64,000 bases of DNA from Halosaccharopolyspora lacisalsi. Its GTDB lineage: Bacteria > Actinomycetota > Actinomycetes > Mycobacteriales > Pseudonocardiaceae. Shown here one piece after another: positions 55,892 through 64,000 of this stretch. The DNA is taken from positions 412,562-476,561 of the forward strand of contig NZ_JACGWZ010000005.1 in NCBI RefSeq assembly GCF_014137975.1, read 5' to 3'. Below the pieces are notes generated by a model. The model worked only from the letters and a program-made list of their open reading frames with translations. It had not been told where the DNA came from and searched no databases. Within the stretch, counting starts at the first letter, position 1, and every line of letters starts with the position of its first letter. A program made the position numbers and the translations under genes.

Positions 55892-56929
55892 TCAGCCGTG
55901 CAGGGCCCGGTCCGGGGTGCCGAAGCGGTCGGAGGCGGTGGCGGCCTGGTGCCAGTGCGGGTAGATCAGCCACGGGGCGCTGATCTTGTCCAGCCGCTCG
56001 TACTCCTCGTCACCGAGCTCGATCTCGGCGGCGCCGAGGTTGTCGCGGAGCTGGTCATCGGTGCGGGCACCGATGACCAGCGAAGTCACGGCGGGCTTGC
56101 GCAGCAGGTAGGCCAGCGAGATCTGGGCCGGCGAGGAACCGTGCGAGTGCGCGATGTCCACGACGGTCTCGATGGTGTCGTAGAGCTTCTCCTCGTCGCG
56201 GACCGGTGGTTCGCTCCACTCGGTCAGGTGCCTGCCGTTCGAGGCCTGCTGACCGCGGCGGTACTTGCCCGACAGCAGTCCACCGGCCAGCGGGCTCCAC
56301 ACCAGGATCCCCAACCCCTGGTCCACGGAGGCCGGCACGAGTTCGTACTCGGCGTCGCGGGACTCCAACGAGTAGTAGATCTGGTTGGCCACGAACCGCT
56401 GGTACCCGTGCCGGTCGGCGACACCGAGCGCCTTCATCAGCTGCCAGCCGGTGTGGTTCGACACGCCCAGGTAGCGGACCTTGCCGGAGCGCACCAGCGT
56501 GTCCAGCGCCTCCAGGGTCTCCTCCAGCGGAGTCTGCCCGTCCCAGGTGTGCACGTGGTAGAGGTCGATGTGGTCGGTGCCCAACCGGCGCAGACTGGCC
56601 TCGGCCTGCTCGCGGACGTGGTGCCGGGACAGGCCGGCGTCGTTGGGACCGCTGCCCATCGGCATCCGCACCTTGGTCGAGATCAGCAGGTCGTCGCGCC
56701 TGCCCTCGACGGCCTTGCCGAGGATCTCCTCGGCCGTACCGGTGGAGTACATGTTCGCGGTGTCGACGAGGTTGACCCCCGCCTCCAGGGACATGTCGAT
56801 CTGGCGCCTGGCCCCGGTCACGTCGGTGTCGCCGAGGTTGCCGAAGAAACCCTCACCGCCGAAGGTCATCGTGCCCAGCGTCAACGTCGACACGCGAAGA
56901 CCGGACCGTCCCAGCTGGCGATACTCCAC
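55892..56929 (-). CDS. Aldo/keto reductase
   Basis: A 345-residue AKR of the YdhF/voltage-gated-channel beta type. LRVSTLTLGTMTFGG start; catalytic Asp and Tyr in NLVDTANMYSTGTAEE, Lys in DDLLISTKV, His in IDLYHVHTWD, and NADPH-site VTSLVIGARTDDQL. GTG 56929 follows AGGAAGG. It is divergent from the broken MarR gene, perhaps its former regulator. Confidence 0.9.
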   Translation of the reverse strand: MEYRQLGRSGLRVSTLTLGTMTFGGEGFFGNLGDTDVTGARRQIDMSLEAGVNLVDTANMYSTGTAEEILGKAVEGRRDDLLISTKVRMPMGSGPNDAGLSRHHVREQAEASLRRLGTDHIDLYHVHTWDGQTPLEETLEALDTLVRSGKVRYLGVSNHTGWQLMKALGVADRHGYQRFVANQIYYSLESRDAEYELVPASVDQGLGILVWSPLAGGLLSGKYRRGQQASNGRHLTEWSEPPVRDEEKLYDTIETVVDIAHSHGSSPAQISLAYLLRKPAVTSLVIGARTDDQLRDNLGAAEIELGDEEYERLDKISAPWLIYPHWHQAATASDRFGTPDRALHG

Positions 56930-57152
56930 GGTCGATCCTTCCTCTCGATGGTCGCGGCTCGCACCGCGTCGTTCCTTCCGGACGTCGCTTCGCCCCGCGT
57001 GTCCGTGGTGGAGCGCGTGGTTCGACGTCGTCGGCACGATTCAGCATGCCGCCGACGAAGGAGGTGAGTCCAACGGGAGAAATCGTTCCGCGGCGCGGGC
57101 GATGGTTCCGAGCCGTGTTCCCGGGATGTGACGAGCTTCGGGAACGGAGAAC

Positions 57153-57401
57153 GTGGTGGGTGAGCTGTCCGCGGTGACCGGGCCGCTCCGGCGCAGTCTG
57201 CTGCGCACGACCAAGAGAGCCGAGGGGGTGCCGCCCCTGCAGGACGCGACCGTGGAGCTGTTGCGGGTCGTCGCCAGCCGCCGGGTGGTGGTCGGGGCCC
57301 TGGAGCGCATGCGACAGCGTGACCAGGAACATCTGTCCGAGGCGTTGCCGGCGCTGCGCTCACTGCTGGCCGTTCTCCAGGAGGAAGACGGTCAACCGTG
57401 A
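57153..57401 (+). pseudogene. MarR regulator with winged helix deleted
   Basis: An 82-residue ORF from GTG 57153. The first part (ELSAVTGPLRRSLLRTTKRAEG, LQDATVELLRVV) is the N-terminal dimer helix and start of the HTH; the second (VVVGALERMRQRDQEHLSEALPALRSLLAVLQEED) is the C-terminal dimer helix. About 60 residues of winged helix between VVASR and VVVGALERM are missing, in frame. It could still be translated and might form inactive dimers with relatives; more likely a decayed gene. Confidence 0.6.
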
Positions 57402-57454
57402 CCGGAAATCCCGCGAGACGCCTCCCCGAACGGCCCGGAGGCGCGGCCGGTGGA

Positions 57455-58035
57455 TCAGTCGTTCCGGTGCTCGTGGACCCAGCGCCGCACTTCGGCGGGG
57501 TAGATGTGCACGAAGGAGCTGCGGCGCTGTCGCCCCTCTCCTCCGGCGGGCAGCAGGCAGTCGTGGACCACCTCGGCGCCGTGCCGGGCGTGCCGTTCCC
57601 GCTCGGTGTAGCAGGTCGGCAGCGGCAGGACCTCGCCGTGTCGCACCACGCGCCACTCCTCGGGATGGACCGAGTGGCCAGCGCCCAGGTGAGCTCGGCG
57701 ACGTCGGAGGCGTCGACGTCCTCGTCGAGCACGAAGGTGCGCGGGATCAGGTGCTGGGAGCGGAACCCGTCGAGGACCTCAGAGATCCGCCGGGACAGCT
57801 CGGTGGAGGTCGTGCCGGGCTGCTGCTGCCGCCAGTCCGCCGCGACACCGACGACCAGCACGTGCGAGGCGCTTTCCAGCGGTGACCACGCGGTGCTCAC
57901 CGGCAGGACCGCCTGTCGCAGCAGGGCCAGCACCTCCGCCGACAGCGTCAGCCCGGTCGCGGTGTGGAACTCGTCGACCGGCTCTCCCCCCCCCACGACG
58001 GTCGGCCAGGAGGTACTCCCGGAGGTCCTTGGCAC
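57455..58035 (-). pseudogene. UbiD-family decarboxylase C-terminal remnant
   Basis: The stretch LTLSAEVLALLRQAVLPVSTAW, ASHVLVVGVAADWRQQ and FRSQHLIPRTFVLDEDVD followed by ELTWALATR matches the C-terminal third of UbiD-type prenyl-FMN decarboxylases. A one-base deletion near 57668 shifts the frame after ALATRS; the rest (PEEWRVVRHGEVLPLPTCYTERE) continues to TGA near 57455. The N-terminal two thirds, including the active site, are absent. It is beside an MFS gene and acyl-CoA ligase, perhaps once one aromatic-acid cluster. Confidence 0.68.
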
Positions 58036-58051
58036 GAGCCGTCGTTACTCC

Positions 58052-59689
58052 TCACCGGTCGGTTTCGACGTGCTTGTCGTGCCAGTCGCTTCGTCGTGTC
58101 GGGGGCGGTGCTCCGTCGAGCAGTACGTAGGCCCGGTGGGAGACGTCGAGCAGTTCCTCGGTGGGAAGCTTCGAGTCCCGCACCTCGCCCTCGGCGACGT
58201 CGTAGGCCTCGTGCAGTTCGATCAGCGCGTTGCGCAGCCGTATCGGCTGGATCGGATCGGCGGCGCTGAGCTCGCGTACGCGCACCAGGGCGCGGTGCAC
58301 CCGGGCCAGCCACGCACGATTGGGCAGCATCCACGCCACCGCCACTGCGATGGCGGCACCGAGCAGGGTGGACCACAGGCGGTCGGTCGCCAGCTCCCCG
58401 GGCGGCATGGGCGTGGCGAGTGCGCTGACCAGCAGGGCGACCGGGGTGGCGAAGAGTAGCCCGAAGGAGTAATTGATCAGCACGGTCATTTCCGCGCCCC
58501 ACTGCAGTCCGGCCATCAGGAGGATGATCACCCACGGTGCGGGGTCGGCGGTCAGCAGGCTCAGTCCCACGAGCACGCCGACGAGCGTGCCGATCCCGCG
58601 CTGCACCATGCGGGGAACCGAGCTGGAGGTGCTGGTGGCCTGGAGGACCGAAACCGCCGAAACCGCCGCCCAGTAGGCGTGGCCGATACCGAGCAGGTTG
58701 GCCACGACGCCGGCGATGAAGGCGGCCACACCCACGCGCAGCGCGTACGGCACCAACCAGGTGCCCGCACGCCTGCCGGGAGCGAGTGCGGCGCCGATGA
58801 CCTCGCGAGCCACCTGCCAGCGCGATGTCGGGGCGGGGACGACGGGGGAGTCCCGCCCCGCGAGGACGAGATCGCGAAAACCCCGGCCCCGACGGAGATC
58901 GTCGGCCGTCGCGCGCACTTCCTCGGCGGTCACGCTCGTGGCGTGTTCCGGACTCAGCAGAGCCTCGCACGTCTCGGTCGCTCGGACGAGGTCGAGGTGG
59001 GGGCGGCCGTCCCGGTGCTTCCGGCCGACCAGGGCCACGCTGTTCCAGGCGTTTTCCACCGCCACCGAGGCACGGTGGCGCGTGGTCAGGTCGGGACGTG
59101 CCGCCAGGTGGACCGCCGTGGCTTCCAGCGCGGCCGAGACGGTCCTGAACTGGGGGTTCAGCCCGGTGACCACGGCACCGGCGCTGCTGACGGCCCAGGC
59201 GAACGCCGCGCTGATCGCGGCCGTGGCCAGGTGCGGGCCGAGGTCGGCGGAGGACAACGACAGATGCGCACAAGCCCCGGTGGCGAAGGCGAAGATCAGG
59301 CCGCCGGGGGCACCGAGTTTCACGGCGGTGCCGGCCGCCGTGGTCACGGCTCCCACGGCGGCCGTGGCCAGCAGCGCCACCGGCTCGTGCCAGGCGTGCC
59401 CGCTGCCGAACACCGCGATCACGTCGCCGATCGCGACGGCCAGAACCATCGACACGGCCACCGCGGCCAGTGTCCTGGTCTGCTGCCGGTAGGGCTCGCT
59501 GCGGGCGTAAACGCTGGTCAACGCTCCGAACACCGCACCGGCCACCAGGTCCAACCGGTCCAACTGGAGCAGCAGAACCAGTGGTACCAGCATCGACAGG
59601 AACGCCCTGGCGGCCGGCCAGGCGAGCGGGCCGCGTTTGCGCACGTGAAAGGTCTGGCGGAGGTCGCGAGTCAGCACGGTACTGGGCAC
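58052..59689 (-). CDS. FUSC-family membrane transporter
   Basis: A 545-residue protein with two blocks of hydrophobic helices and a soluble helical middle. N-terminal helices include RAFLSMLVPLVLLLQLDRLD and GAVFGALTSVYARSEPYR (FUSC motif); the second block is AYWAAVSAVSVLQATSTSSS with GTLVGVLVGL. Relatives (AaeB, YccS) export aromatic acids. The start is divergent from a MarR gene; the operator at 59698-59728 lies between them, so MarR-regulated efflux is likely. Confidence 0.85.
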   Translation of the reverse strand: MPSTVLTRDLRQTFHVRKRGPLAWPAARAFLSMLVPLVLLLQLDRLDLVAGAVFGALTSVYARSEPYRQQTRTLAAVAVSMVLAVAIGDVIAVFGSGHAWHEPVALLATAAVGAVTTAAGTAVKLGAPGGLIFAFATGACAHLSLSSADLGPHLATAAISAAFAWAVSSAGAVVTGLNPQFRTVSAALEATAVHLAARPDLTTRHRASVAVENAWNSVALVGRKHRDGRPHLDLVRATETCEALLSPEHATSVTAEEVRATADDLRRGRGFRDLVLAGRDSPVVPAPTSRWQVAREVIGAALAPGRRAGTWLVPYALRVGVAAFIAGVVANLLGIGHAYWAAVSAVSVLQATSTSSSVPRMVQRGIGTLVGVLVGLSLLTADPAPWVIILLMAGLQWGAEMTVLINYSFGLLFATPVALLVSALATPMPPGELATDRLWSTLLGAAIAVAVAWMLPNRAWLARVHRALVRVRELSAADPIQPIRLRNALIELHEAYDVAEGEVRDSKLPTEELLDVSHRAYVLLDGAPPPTRRSDWHDKHVETDR

Positions 59690-59697
59690 GTTCCCAT

Positions 59698-59728
59698 ATA
59701 TTACACAAGTGTTTTACTAGTGGTATAT
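59698..59728. promoter_or_regulatory. MarR-type dyad between FUSC and marR genes
   Basis: ATATTACAC (59698-59706) and GTGGTATAT (59720-59728) form an imperfect dyad (7 of 9 paired) in an AT-rich stretch that stands out from its surroundings. A smaller ACAC-AA-GTGT lies at 59703-59712. It sits 8-38 bp before the MarR start. Confidence 0.55.
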
Positions 59729-59735
59729 TGATGAG

Positions 59736-60284
59736 ATGAAACGAACACCCGACCTCATCGAGACGGCCAAGTCGCAGTGGCAACAGGTGCGCCCCGATCT
59801 CGACGTCAGCAGCATCGACGTGGTCGGGCGCGTGCTGCGCGCCGCCGCGGTGCTGCGGCGGCGACTGGACGTCGCCGTGGCCGACGAGGGGCTCAACCGC
59901 GCCGAGTTCGACCTGCTCTGCGCCCTGCGTCGGACCGGTTCCCCGGTGACCCCGGGCCGGCTCAACGAGCTGACCGTCTCCTCGGGAGCTGCCACCACCA
60001 AGCGCGTCCACCATCTCGCCGAGCGCGGTCTGCTGGAACGCACTTCCGACGGGCGGGACAGGCGCAGTGCGCGCATCGTGCTCACCGAACAGGGCGGCGA
60101 GGTCATCGACCGGGCCTTTTCCCGGGACGTCGCGGCCCAGGGGCAGTTGCTCGCGGCGCTGAATCCCGAGCAGCGTGACTCCCTGGCCGGTGGTCTGGCC
60201 GAACTGCTGCACGCGTTGGAGGGGTCGGTCGATTCCGCGGCTCTGGACACCGGAGGCCGTGACGTCACGGCCTCCGGTGAGTGA
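59736..60284 (+). CDS. MarR-family transcriptional regulator
   Basis: A 182-residue intact MarR. The winged helix is LNRAEFDLLCALRRTGSPVTPGRLNELTVSSGAATTKRVHHLAERGLL with the wing TSDGRDRRSARIVLTEQGGE; dimer helices flank it. It is divergent from the FUSC transporter and probably represses it, with an aromatic acid as likely ligand. The last twelve codons coincide with a 32-bp palindrome. Confidence 0.9.
   Translation: MKRTPDLIETAKSQWQQVRPDLDVSSIDVVGRVLRAAAVLRRRLDVAVADEGLNRAEFDLLCALRRTGSPVTPGRLNELTVSSGAATTKRVHHLAERGLLERTSDGRDRRSARIVLTEQGGEVIDRAFSRDVAAQGQLLAALNPEQRDSLAGGLAELLHALEGSVDSAALDTGGRDVTASGE
60248..60279. repeat. 32-bp perfect palindrome at the 3' end of marR
   Basis: CACCGGAGGCCGTGAC (60248-60263) is followed directly by its exact reverse complement to 60279, with GACGTC at the centre. 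It encodes residues of the MarR C-terminus and abuts the TGA at 60284. It may act as a terminator hairpin with no loop spacer or as a protein-binding site. Confidence 0.7.
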
Positions 60285-60395
60285 GAACCGCTCCACCTCG
60301 CCGGGTGGCACCCGATCCTCGAGTGCGCTGGGGCAGTGGTGCGCGTCATGAGTCAAGTCAGTGCGGCGTTCACCTTGAGGGAATAAGGTTCTCTT

Positions 60396-61193
60396 GTGAA
60401 GAACAAGCCACCCTATGCGCTGGCGTCCGTGGACAACGCGCTGCTGCTGGTCCTGATGTTGCGCGATCACGGAAGTCTGCGGGTCAGCGAAGCCGCCGAG
60501 GAGCTGGGCATTGCCCGCTCAACGGCGCACCGCCTGCTGTCGATGCTGGTGTACCGGGACTTCGCGGTCCAGGACGACCGCCGCACCTACGTTCCCGGCC
60601 CGGCGCTGGCCGCCAGCAGGGTGGCCGGGCAGCCGCTCCAGCAGCTCCGCCGGTGTCTCACTCCGCATCTGGACGCGTTGTGCCAGCGGGTCCAGGAGAC
60701 GACGAACCTCATCGTCCGGGTCGGTGTTCAGGTCCGGTTCCTGGCCAGCGTCGAGTCCACCCAGGTGCTGCACGTGGTGGGCCGGCAGGGCACGATCCTG
60801 CCCGCCCACCTGACCTCGGGTGGCAAGGCCCTGCTGGCCGAACTGGGGTCGGAACAGCTCGAACGGCTCTACGTCCCACCGGTGCCGGCATCGACCGGCA
60901 TCACCGCCGAGGACGCGGAACCGTCGCTGTCGCAGAGGTCGTGGACGGAGTTGCTCCGGGAGTTGGACACCGTTCGCGACCACGGCTACAGCCTCAACAT
61001 CGAGGGCAGCGAAGCGGGCGTGTCGGCGGTCGGCGCCTGTGTCTACGGTACCGCGGGGAGCGCACTCGCGGCGGTCTCGATCTCCACCCCCTCCGCGCGG
61101 TTCGACAAGCAGCGCATTCCGGTGCTCGTGCGGGAGCTCAAGGCCACGGTCTCCCAGGCCCAGGAGGACCTGCGGTCCCTGCCGCAATCGTGA
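60396..61193 (+). CDS. IclR-family regulator
   Basis: A 265-residue IclR protein with the HTH LRVSEAAEELGIARSTAHRLLSMLVYRDFAV and an effector domain (VQETTNLIVRVGVQVRFLASVES, LPAHLTSGGKALLAEL, SVSAVGACVYGT). It is convergent with the MFS gene and near the acyl-CoA ligase, whose aromatic-acid pathway it probably senses. The GTG start at 60396 is 111 bp from the palindrome at marR's end. Confidence 0.88.
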   Translation: MKNKPPYALASVDNALLLVLMLRDHGSLRVSEAAEELGIARSTAHRLLSMLVYRDFAVQDDRRTYVPGPALAASRVAGQPLQQLRRCLTPHLDALCQRVQETTNLIVRVGVQVRFLASVESTQVLHVVGRQGTILPAHLTSGGKALLAELGSEQLERLYVPPVPASTGITAEDAEPSLSQRSWTELLRELDTVRDHGYSLNIEGSEAGVSAVGACVYGTAGSALAAVSISTPSARFDKQRIPVLVRELKATVSQAQEDLRSLPQS

Positions 61194-62520
61194 ACGGTTC
61201 TCCACGGTCTCGGGAGCACTCCGGGGTCGGTGGTGTGACGGACGTGGACACAGCCACAGCAGGATGCCGGCCACGACGGCGGCGAGGGTGAACACGAGGA
61301 AGTTCGAGTTCACACCCAGGCCCGCGGCGAGCAGCGAGCCGCCCATCTGCGGAGCCGCGACCGCACCGACGCGTCCCACGCCCGGTGCCCATCCCAGGGC
61401 GGACCCGCGCAGGTGTGGTGGGTAGTGGTTGGCCACGGCGGCGATGATCAGGCATTGGGTCCCGTGAGTACCGACACCGGCCAGCATCAGCAGCAGGTGG
61501 GTGACCGCGTTGGGCGGATGGGTCGTGATCAGCGCCAGACTCGCGCTCGCTGTCACGGCCGCGGCGATACCGGTGGGCAGAGGGCCGAAGCGGTCGCCGG
61601 CCCACGCGGTCACCAGTGACCCGGTCACCGCACCGAGGTTCAGGGCCAGCAGGCAGCCCGGTGAGGAGCCCAGGTCGAACCCGGACTTCCGCATCAGTTC
61701 GGGCAGCCAGGTGGCCAGTCCGTACCAGGCGAACAACGTCGCCAGTGTGGCCGGGGCGAACAGCATGCTGGCCCGGAGGTGCCCCGGTTGGAGCAGACCA
61801 CTGGTTCCCCGGCTTTCGGAGGAGGTGTTCGTGTCGTGGTTGTCCGGTACGAGTCCGAAGCGGTGCTCGACCTCGTGGGCGCGTTCGTGCTGTCCTCGGG
61901 CCCCGGGAGCGGTAGTGGGCGGCCGACTCCGGCAACAACAGCCAGCACAGCGGGAGCCCGATGATGATGCCGATCAGGGCCACGGCGAACATGCAGCGCC
62001 ATCCGAAGAGCGGGATGGCCCACATGCCGGTGACCGCCGCGATGCTGCCGCCGATCGGCACGCCGGACATCAGTGTCGAGACCAGCGACCGGAGCCGGGG
62101 TGGCACGAACTCGGCGGCGAGAGCGTTCGCCGAGGGCACGAGACCGCCGAGTCCGATGCCGGCCATCAGTCGGAACGCGCCGAACACGGCGGGTCCGGTC
62201 GCCAGCGCACAGCACCGTGAACACCGAGAACCACGCCGTGCAGGCCAGGACCGTGCGGCGGCGTCCGAGGCGGTCGGCGAGCGTGCCGGCGGTCAGCGCT
62301 CCCACGAGCATTCCCGCGAAGGCCAGGCTGCCCAGCAGCCCCGCGCCCACTGGGGTGAGTCCCCAACTCGGTTCGTCCGGCAGTGCCGGCAGCACGGTGC
62401 CGTGGACGATGAGGTCGTAACCGTCGAACACGACGATCGCCCAGCACAGCGCGGTCACCGGCAGGCCGGCGCGGCGGGTCCGCCGTACCGGCGCGACCGG
62501 GGAGGTGTGGTCCGTGACAT
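61194..62520 (-). pseudogene. MFS aromatic-acid:H+ symporter gene with frameshifts
   Basis: An AAHS-type MFS transporter read in three frames: LCWAIVVFDGYDLIVHGTVLP and AGTLADRLGRRRTVLACTAW (N-half); then FGAFRLMAGIGLGGLVPSANALAAEF and LLPESAAHYRSR; then ERAHEVEHRFGL and LFAPATLATLFAWYGLATWLPELM to the end. Breaks lie near 62203 and 61905, the latter in a C/G run. A third shift just after ATG 62520 (MS-TDHTSPV) is suspected. The 3' end is unclear and no stop is found before the convergent IclR gene. Sugar-free aromatic acids such as 4-hydroxybenzoate would be the expected cargo. Confidence 0.72.
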
Positions 62521-62943
62521 GTCCGTGAACGGTGGGGATCGCTCGACCCGAAGAGAACGCGAAAGCATTCGGATTCTGCCTTGGAGAACAGCAGTCACGG
62601 TGGGTTGCGGTGGCATTACCGCAGTAAGCGAAGATCGCCGTGGAGAGTGATTCCGCATACAAGAATGGCGAGAACGATTGCTACCGCTTTTGTGGTGCCT
62701 GTTCGGCCCCCCGGCCGCTCCGCGCTGGTGCGCGGTGCGCCGAACTCCCCGCCATGCGTGCCCCGTGGACGGGAACAGCTGTGATCCGCACTCCGCGGGG
62801 TTGGTCTACCCGTCAAAATCATTGACACTTTCAATGGTTGATGCTGCACTGTGATTTGCGGCATCACTGGTGGCGGATCCGCGCCGGGATGGTCCGGCGG
62901 TGACCCTCTCCGGCGATCGCGCTCCCGCTCGAGGAGGTAGATC
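62521..62943. promoter_or_regulatory. Divergent region between MFS and acyl-CoA ligase genes
   Basis: About 420 bp without a supported gene. Near the ligase, TTGACA (62822-62827) and TGCACT (62845-62850) are 17 bp apart, a plausible promoter about 94 bp before the start. A CATTG/CAATG dyad overlaps the -35 element and could be an IclR site. Confidence 0.4.
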
Positions 62944-64000
62944 ATGCTCAACGAAGGCGTGGGGTCCTGGGCCTACCGACGGGTTCGGTCGGGTGGGCAG
63001 CGCACGGCGATCACGTTCCGGGACGAGAGCTGGTCCTATGCCCAGCTCGCCGACCGAGTGACGCGGCTGGCCCACGTGTTGCGGGGACTCGGCGTCGGCA
63101 GGGGTGACCGTGTGGCGCTGTCGAGCATGAACCATCCGTCCTACCTGGAGGGACTGTTCGCCGCCGGACTGCTGGGCGCGATCTTCGTCCCGCTCAACGC
63201 CCGCCTGACGGCTCCGGAGACCGCCTTCTCCCTGCGGGACTCCGCGGCCTCGGTGCTCATTCACTCCGCGGGGGTGTCCGAAGTCGCCGCGGACGCCGCC
63301 GAGCAGGCGACGACGCCCCACCGGATCGTCGTCGACGGTGCTCCGGACGCCGGCGCGGTGGGCTACGAACAAGCCATCGCCGAGGTGGGGGCGGAGCGCA
63401 TCGACGAATCCGTGCGCCACGACGACCCGTGTTTCATCATGTACACCTCCGGCACCACCGGGCGTCCCAAGGGAGTCGTGCTCACCCACGGCAACATCGT
63501 GTTCACCGCGATGAACGCGGTCGTCGACCTCGATCTGGTCAGCGACGAGGTGGCGCTGGTCTGCGCCCCGCTGTTCCACACGGCGGCGCTGGACTTCGTC
63601 GCGCTGCCCACCCTGCTCAAGGGCGGCACCGTCCACATCGAGGAGGGCTTCGACGCCGAGCGCGTGTTGACCGTGATCGAGCGCACGGGCGTGACCTACA
63701 TGTTCGGCGTGGCCACGATGTTCGACGCGCTCAGCGAGCACCCGAACTGGACCTCGACGGACCTGTCCTCGATACGGCGTGTGATCGTGGCCGCCGCTCC
63801 GGTGCCGCCGCGAACCCTGCGCACCTACACCGATCGCGGGATCAAGATGTGTCAGGGCTACGGGCTCACCGAGACCGGCCCGGGCGCGCTCGTGCTCACC
63901 CCGGACCAGGTCGAACGTAAGCTCGGGACCGCCGGGGTGCCCCACGTGTTCACCGACGTGCGCGTGGTCGACTCGGACGGTGAGCCCGCCGGGGCGGGGG
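62944..64000 (+). CDS. AMP-binding acyl-CoA ligase, 3' end outside window
   Basis: The first 352 residues of an ANL-superfamily enzyme that activates a carboxylic acid as acyl-AMP and CoA thioester. Motifs: MYTSGTTGRPKGVVLTHGN (A3 loop near 161-175), FHTAALDFVA, and CQGYGLTETGPGAL (A5). The N-terminus fits the family. ATG 62944 follows GAGGAGGTAG. Next to a UbiD remnant and aromatic-acid MFS gene, it may activate a benzoate or phenylpropenoate (inference); fatty acids are also possible. Confidence 0.9.
   Translation, partial: MLNEGVGSWAYRRVRSGGQRTAITFRDESWSYAQLADRVTRLAHVLRGLGVGRGDRVALSSMNHPSYLEGLFAAGLLGAIFVPLNARLTAPETAFSLRDSAASVLIHSAGVSEVAADAAEQATTPHRIVVDGAPDAGAVGYEQAIAEVGAERIDESVRHDDPCFIMYTSGTTGRPKGVVLTHGNIVFTAMNAVVDLDLVSDEVALVCAPLFHTAALDFVALPTLLKGGTVHIEEGFDAERVLTVIERTGVTYMFGVATMFDALSEHPNWTSTDLSSIRRVIVAAAPVPPRTLRTYTDRGIKMCQGYGLTETGPGALVLTPDQVERKLGTAGVPHVFTDVRVVDSDGEPAGAG

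Noticed and set aside
55716..55964. Plus ORF of 82 codons between convergent genes
   Set aside because: Overlaps the aldo/keto reductase 3' end, lacks a ribosome site and has random-like composition.

Overview
The window is high-GC DNA (GTG/TTG starts are common and third codon positions are strongly G/C) from an actinomycete, most likely a member of the Pseudonocardiales such as an Actinopolyspora/Saccharopolyspora-like organism. Lineage hints are a folP2-like gene beside gpgS, an F420-type luciferase-like oxidoreductase, a PF04672-type methyltransferase, an IdeR-type iron box and an ECF41 sigma factor. The genus is inference. I see no rRNA, tRNA or CRISPR array. Most genes are metabolic or regulatory.

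Layout, 0-14 kb: a sugar-acid (L-fuconate-like) locus with an Nramp-like transporter, a GntR regulator with a palindromic operator, an enolase-superfamily dehydratase and a GlcD-like FAD oxidase. Then come methyltransferases, redox enzymes, an Eis-type acetyltransferase with a frameshift, two MDR dehydrogenases and a truncated TetR gene. 14-24 kb: an ABC-F ATPase, an iron-regulated siderophore-binding lipoprotein, a TesB thioesterase, a Memo-like protein with folP2-like and gpgS genes, a broken esterase and an MBL hydrolase. 24-31 kb: a coupled glycosyltransferase/methyltransferase/cyclase-like cluster, a decayed XRE-TPR regulator, a class I methyltransferase divergent from a KstR2-like TetR, and a MetE-like protein.

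31-38 kb: a domesticated-looking IS630-type protein, a Tat-exported intradiol dioxygenase with a TnpB element (tnpB carries an in-frame stop) at its 3' end, a three-gene cobalt-type nitrile hydratase/thiocyanate hydrolase operon with a split beta subunit, and an ECF41 sigma factor with its carboxymuconolactone-decarboxylase partner and a matching promoter. 38-47 kb: housekeeping and metabolic genes (SDR, WYL regulator, permeases, PEP-mutase family, YciO/YrdC, exonuclease III), then a decayed regulator region. 47-53 kb: an intact IclR-linked aromatic operon (FAD hydroxylase, small DUF2783-like protein, hmgA, conserved unknown, fahA) ending in a strong hairpin.

53-64 kb: an IS3 graveyard, an AI-2E family membrane protein, an aldo/keto reductase, a MarR gene that has lost its winged helix, a UbiD remnant, a FUSC transporter divergent from an intact MarR, and an IclR gene beside a frameshifted MFS aromatic-acid transporter and an acyl-CoA ligase that runs off the window. 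Two themes cut across the window. One is a 47-bp covarying hairpin present three times, always 3' of genes. The other is an unusual number of disrupted reading frames, several at G/C runs, which could be real decay or sequence error.
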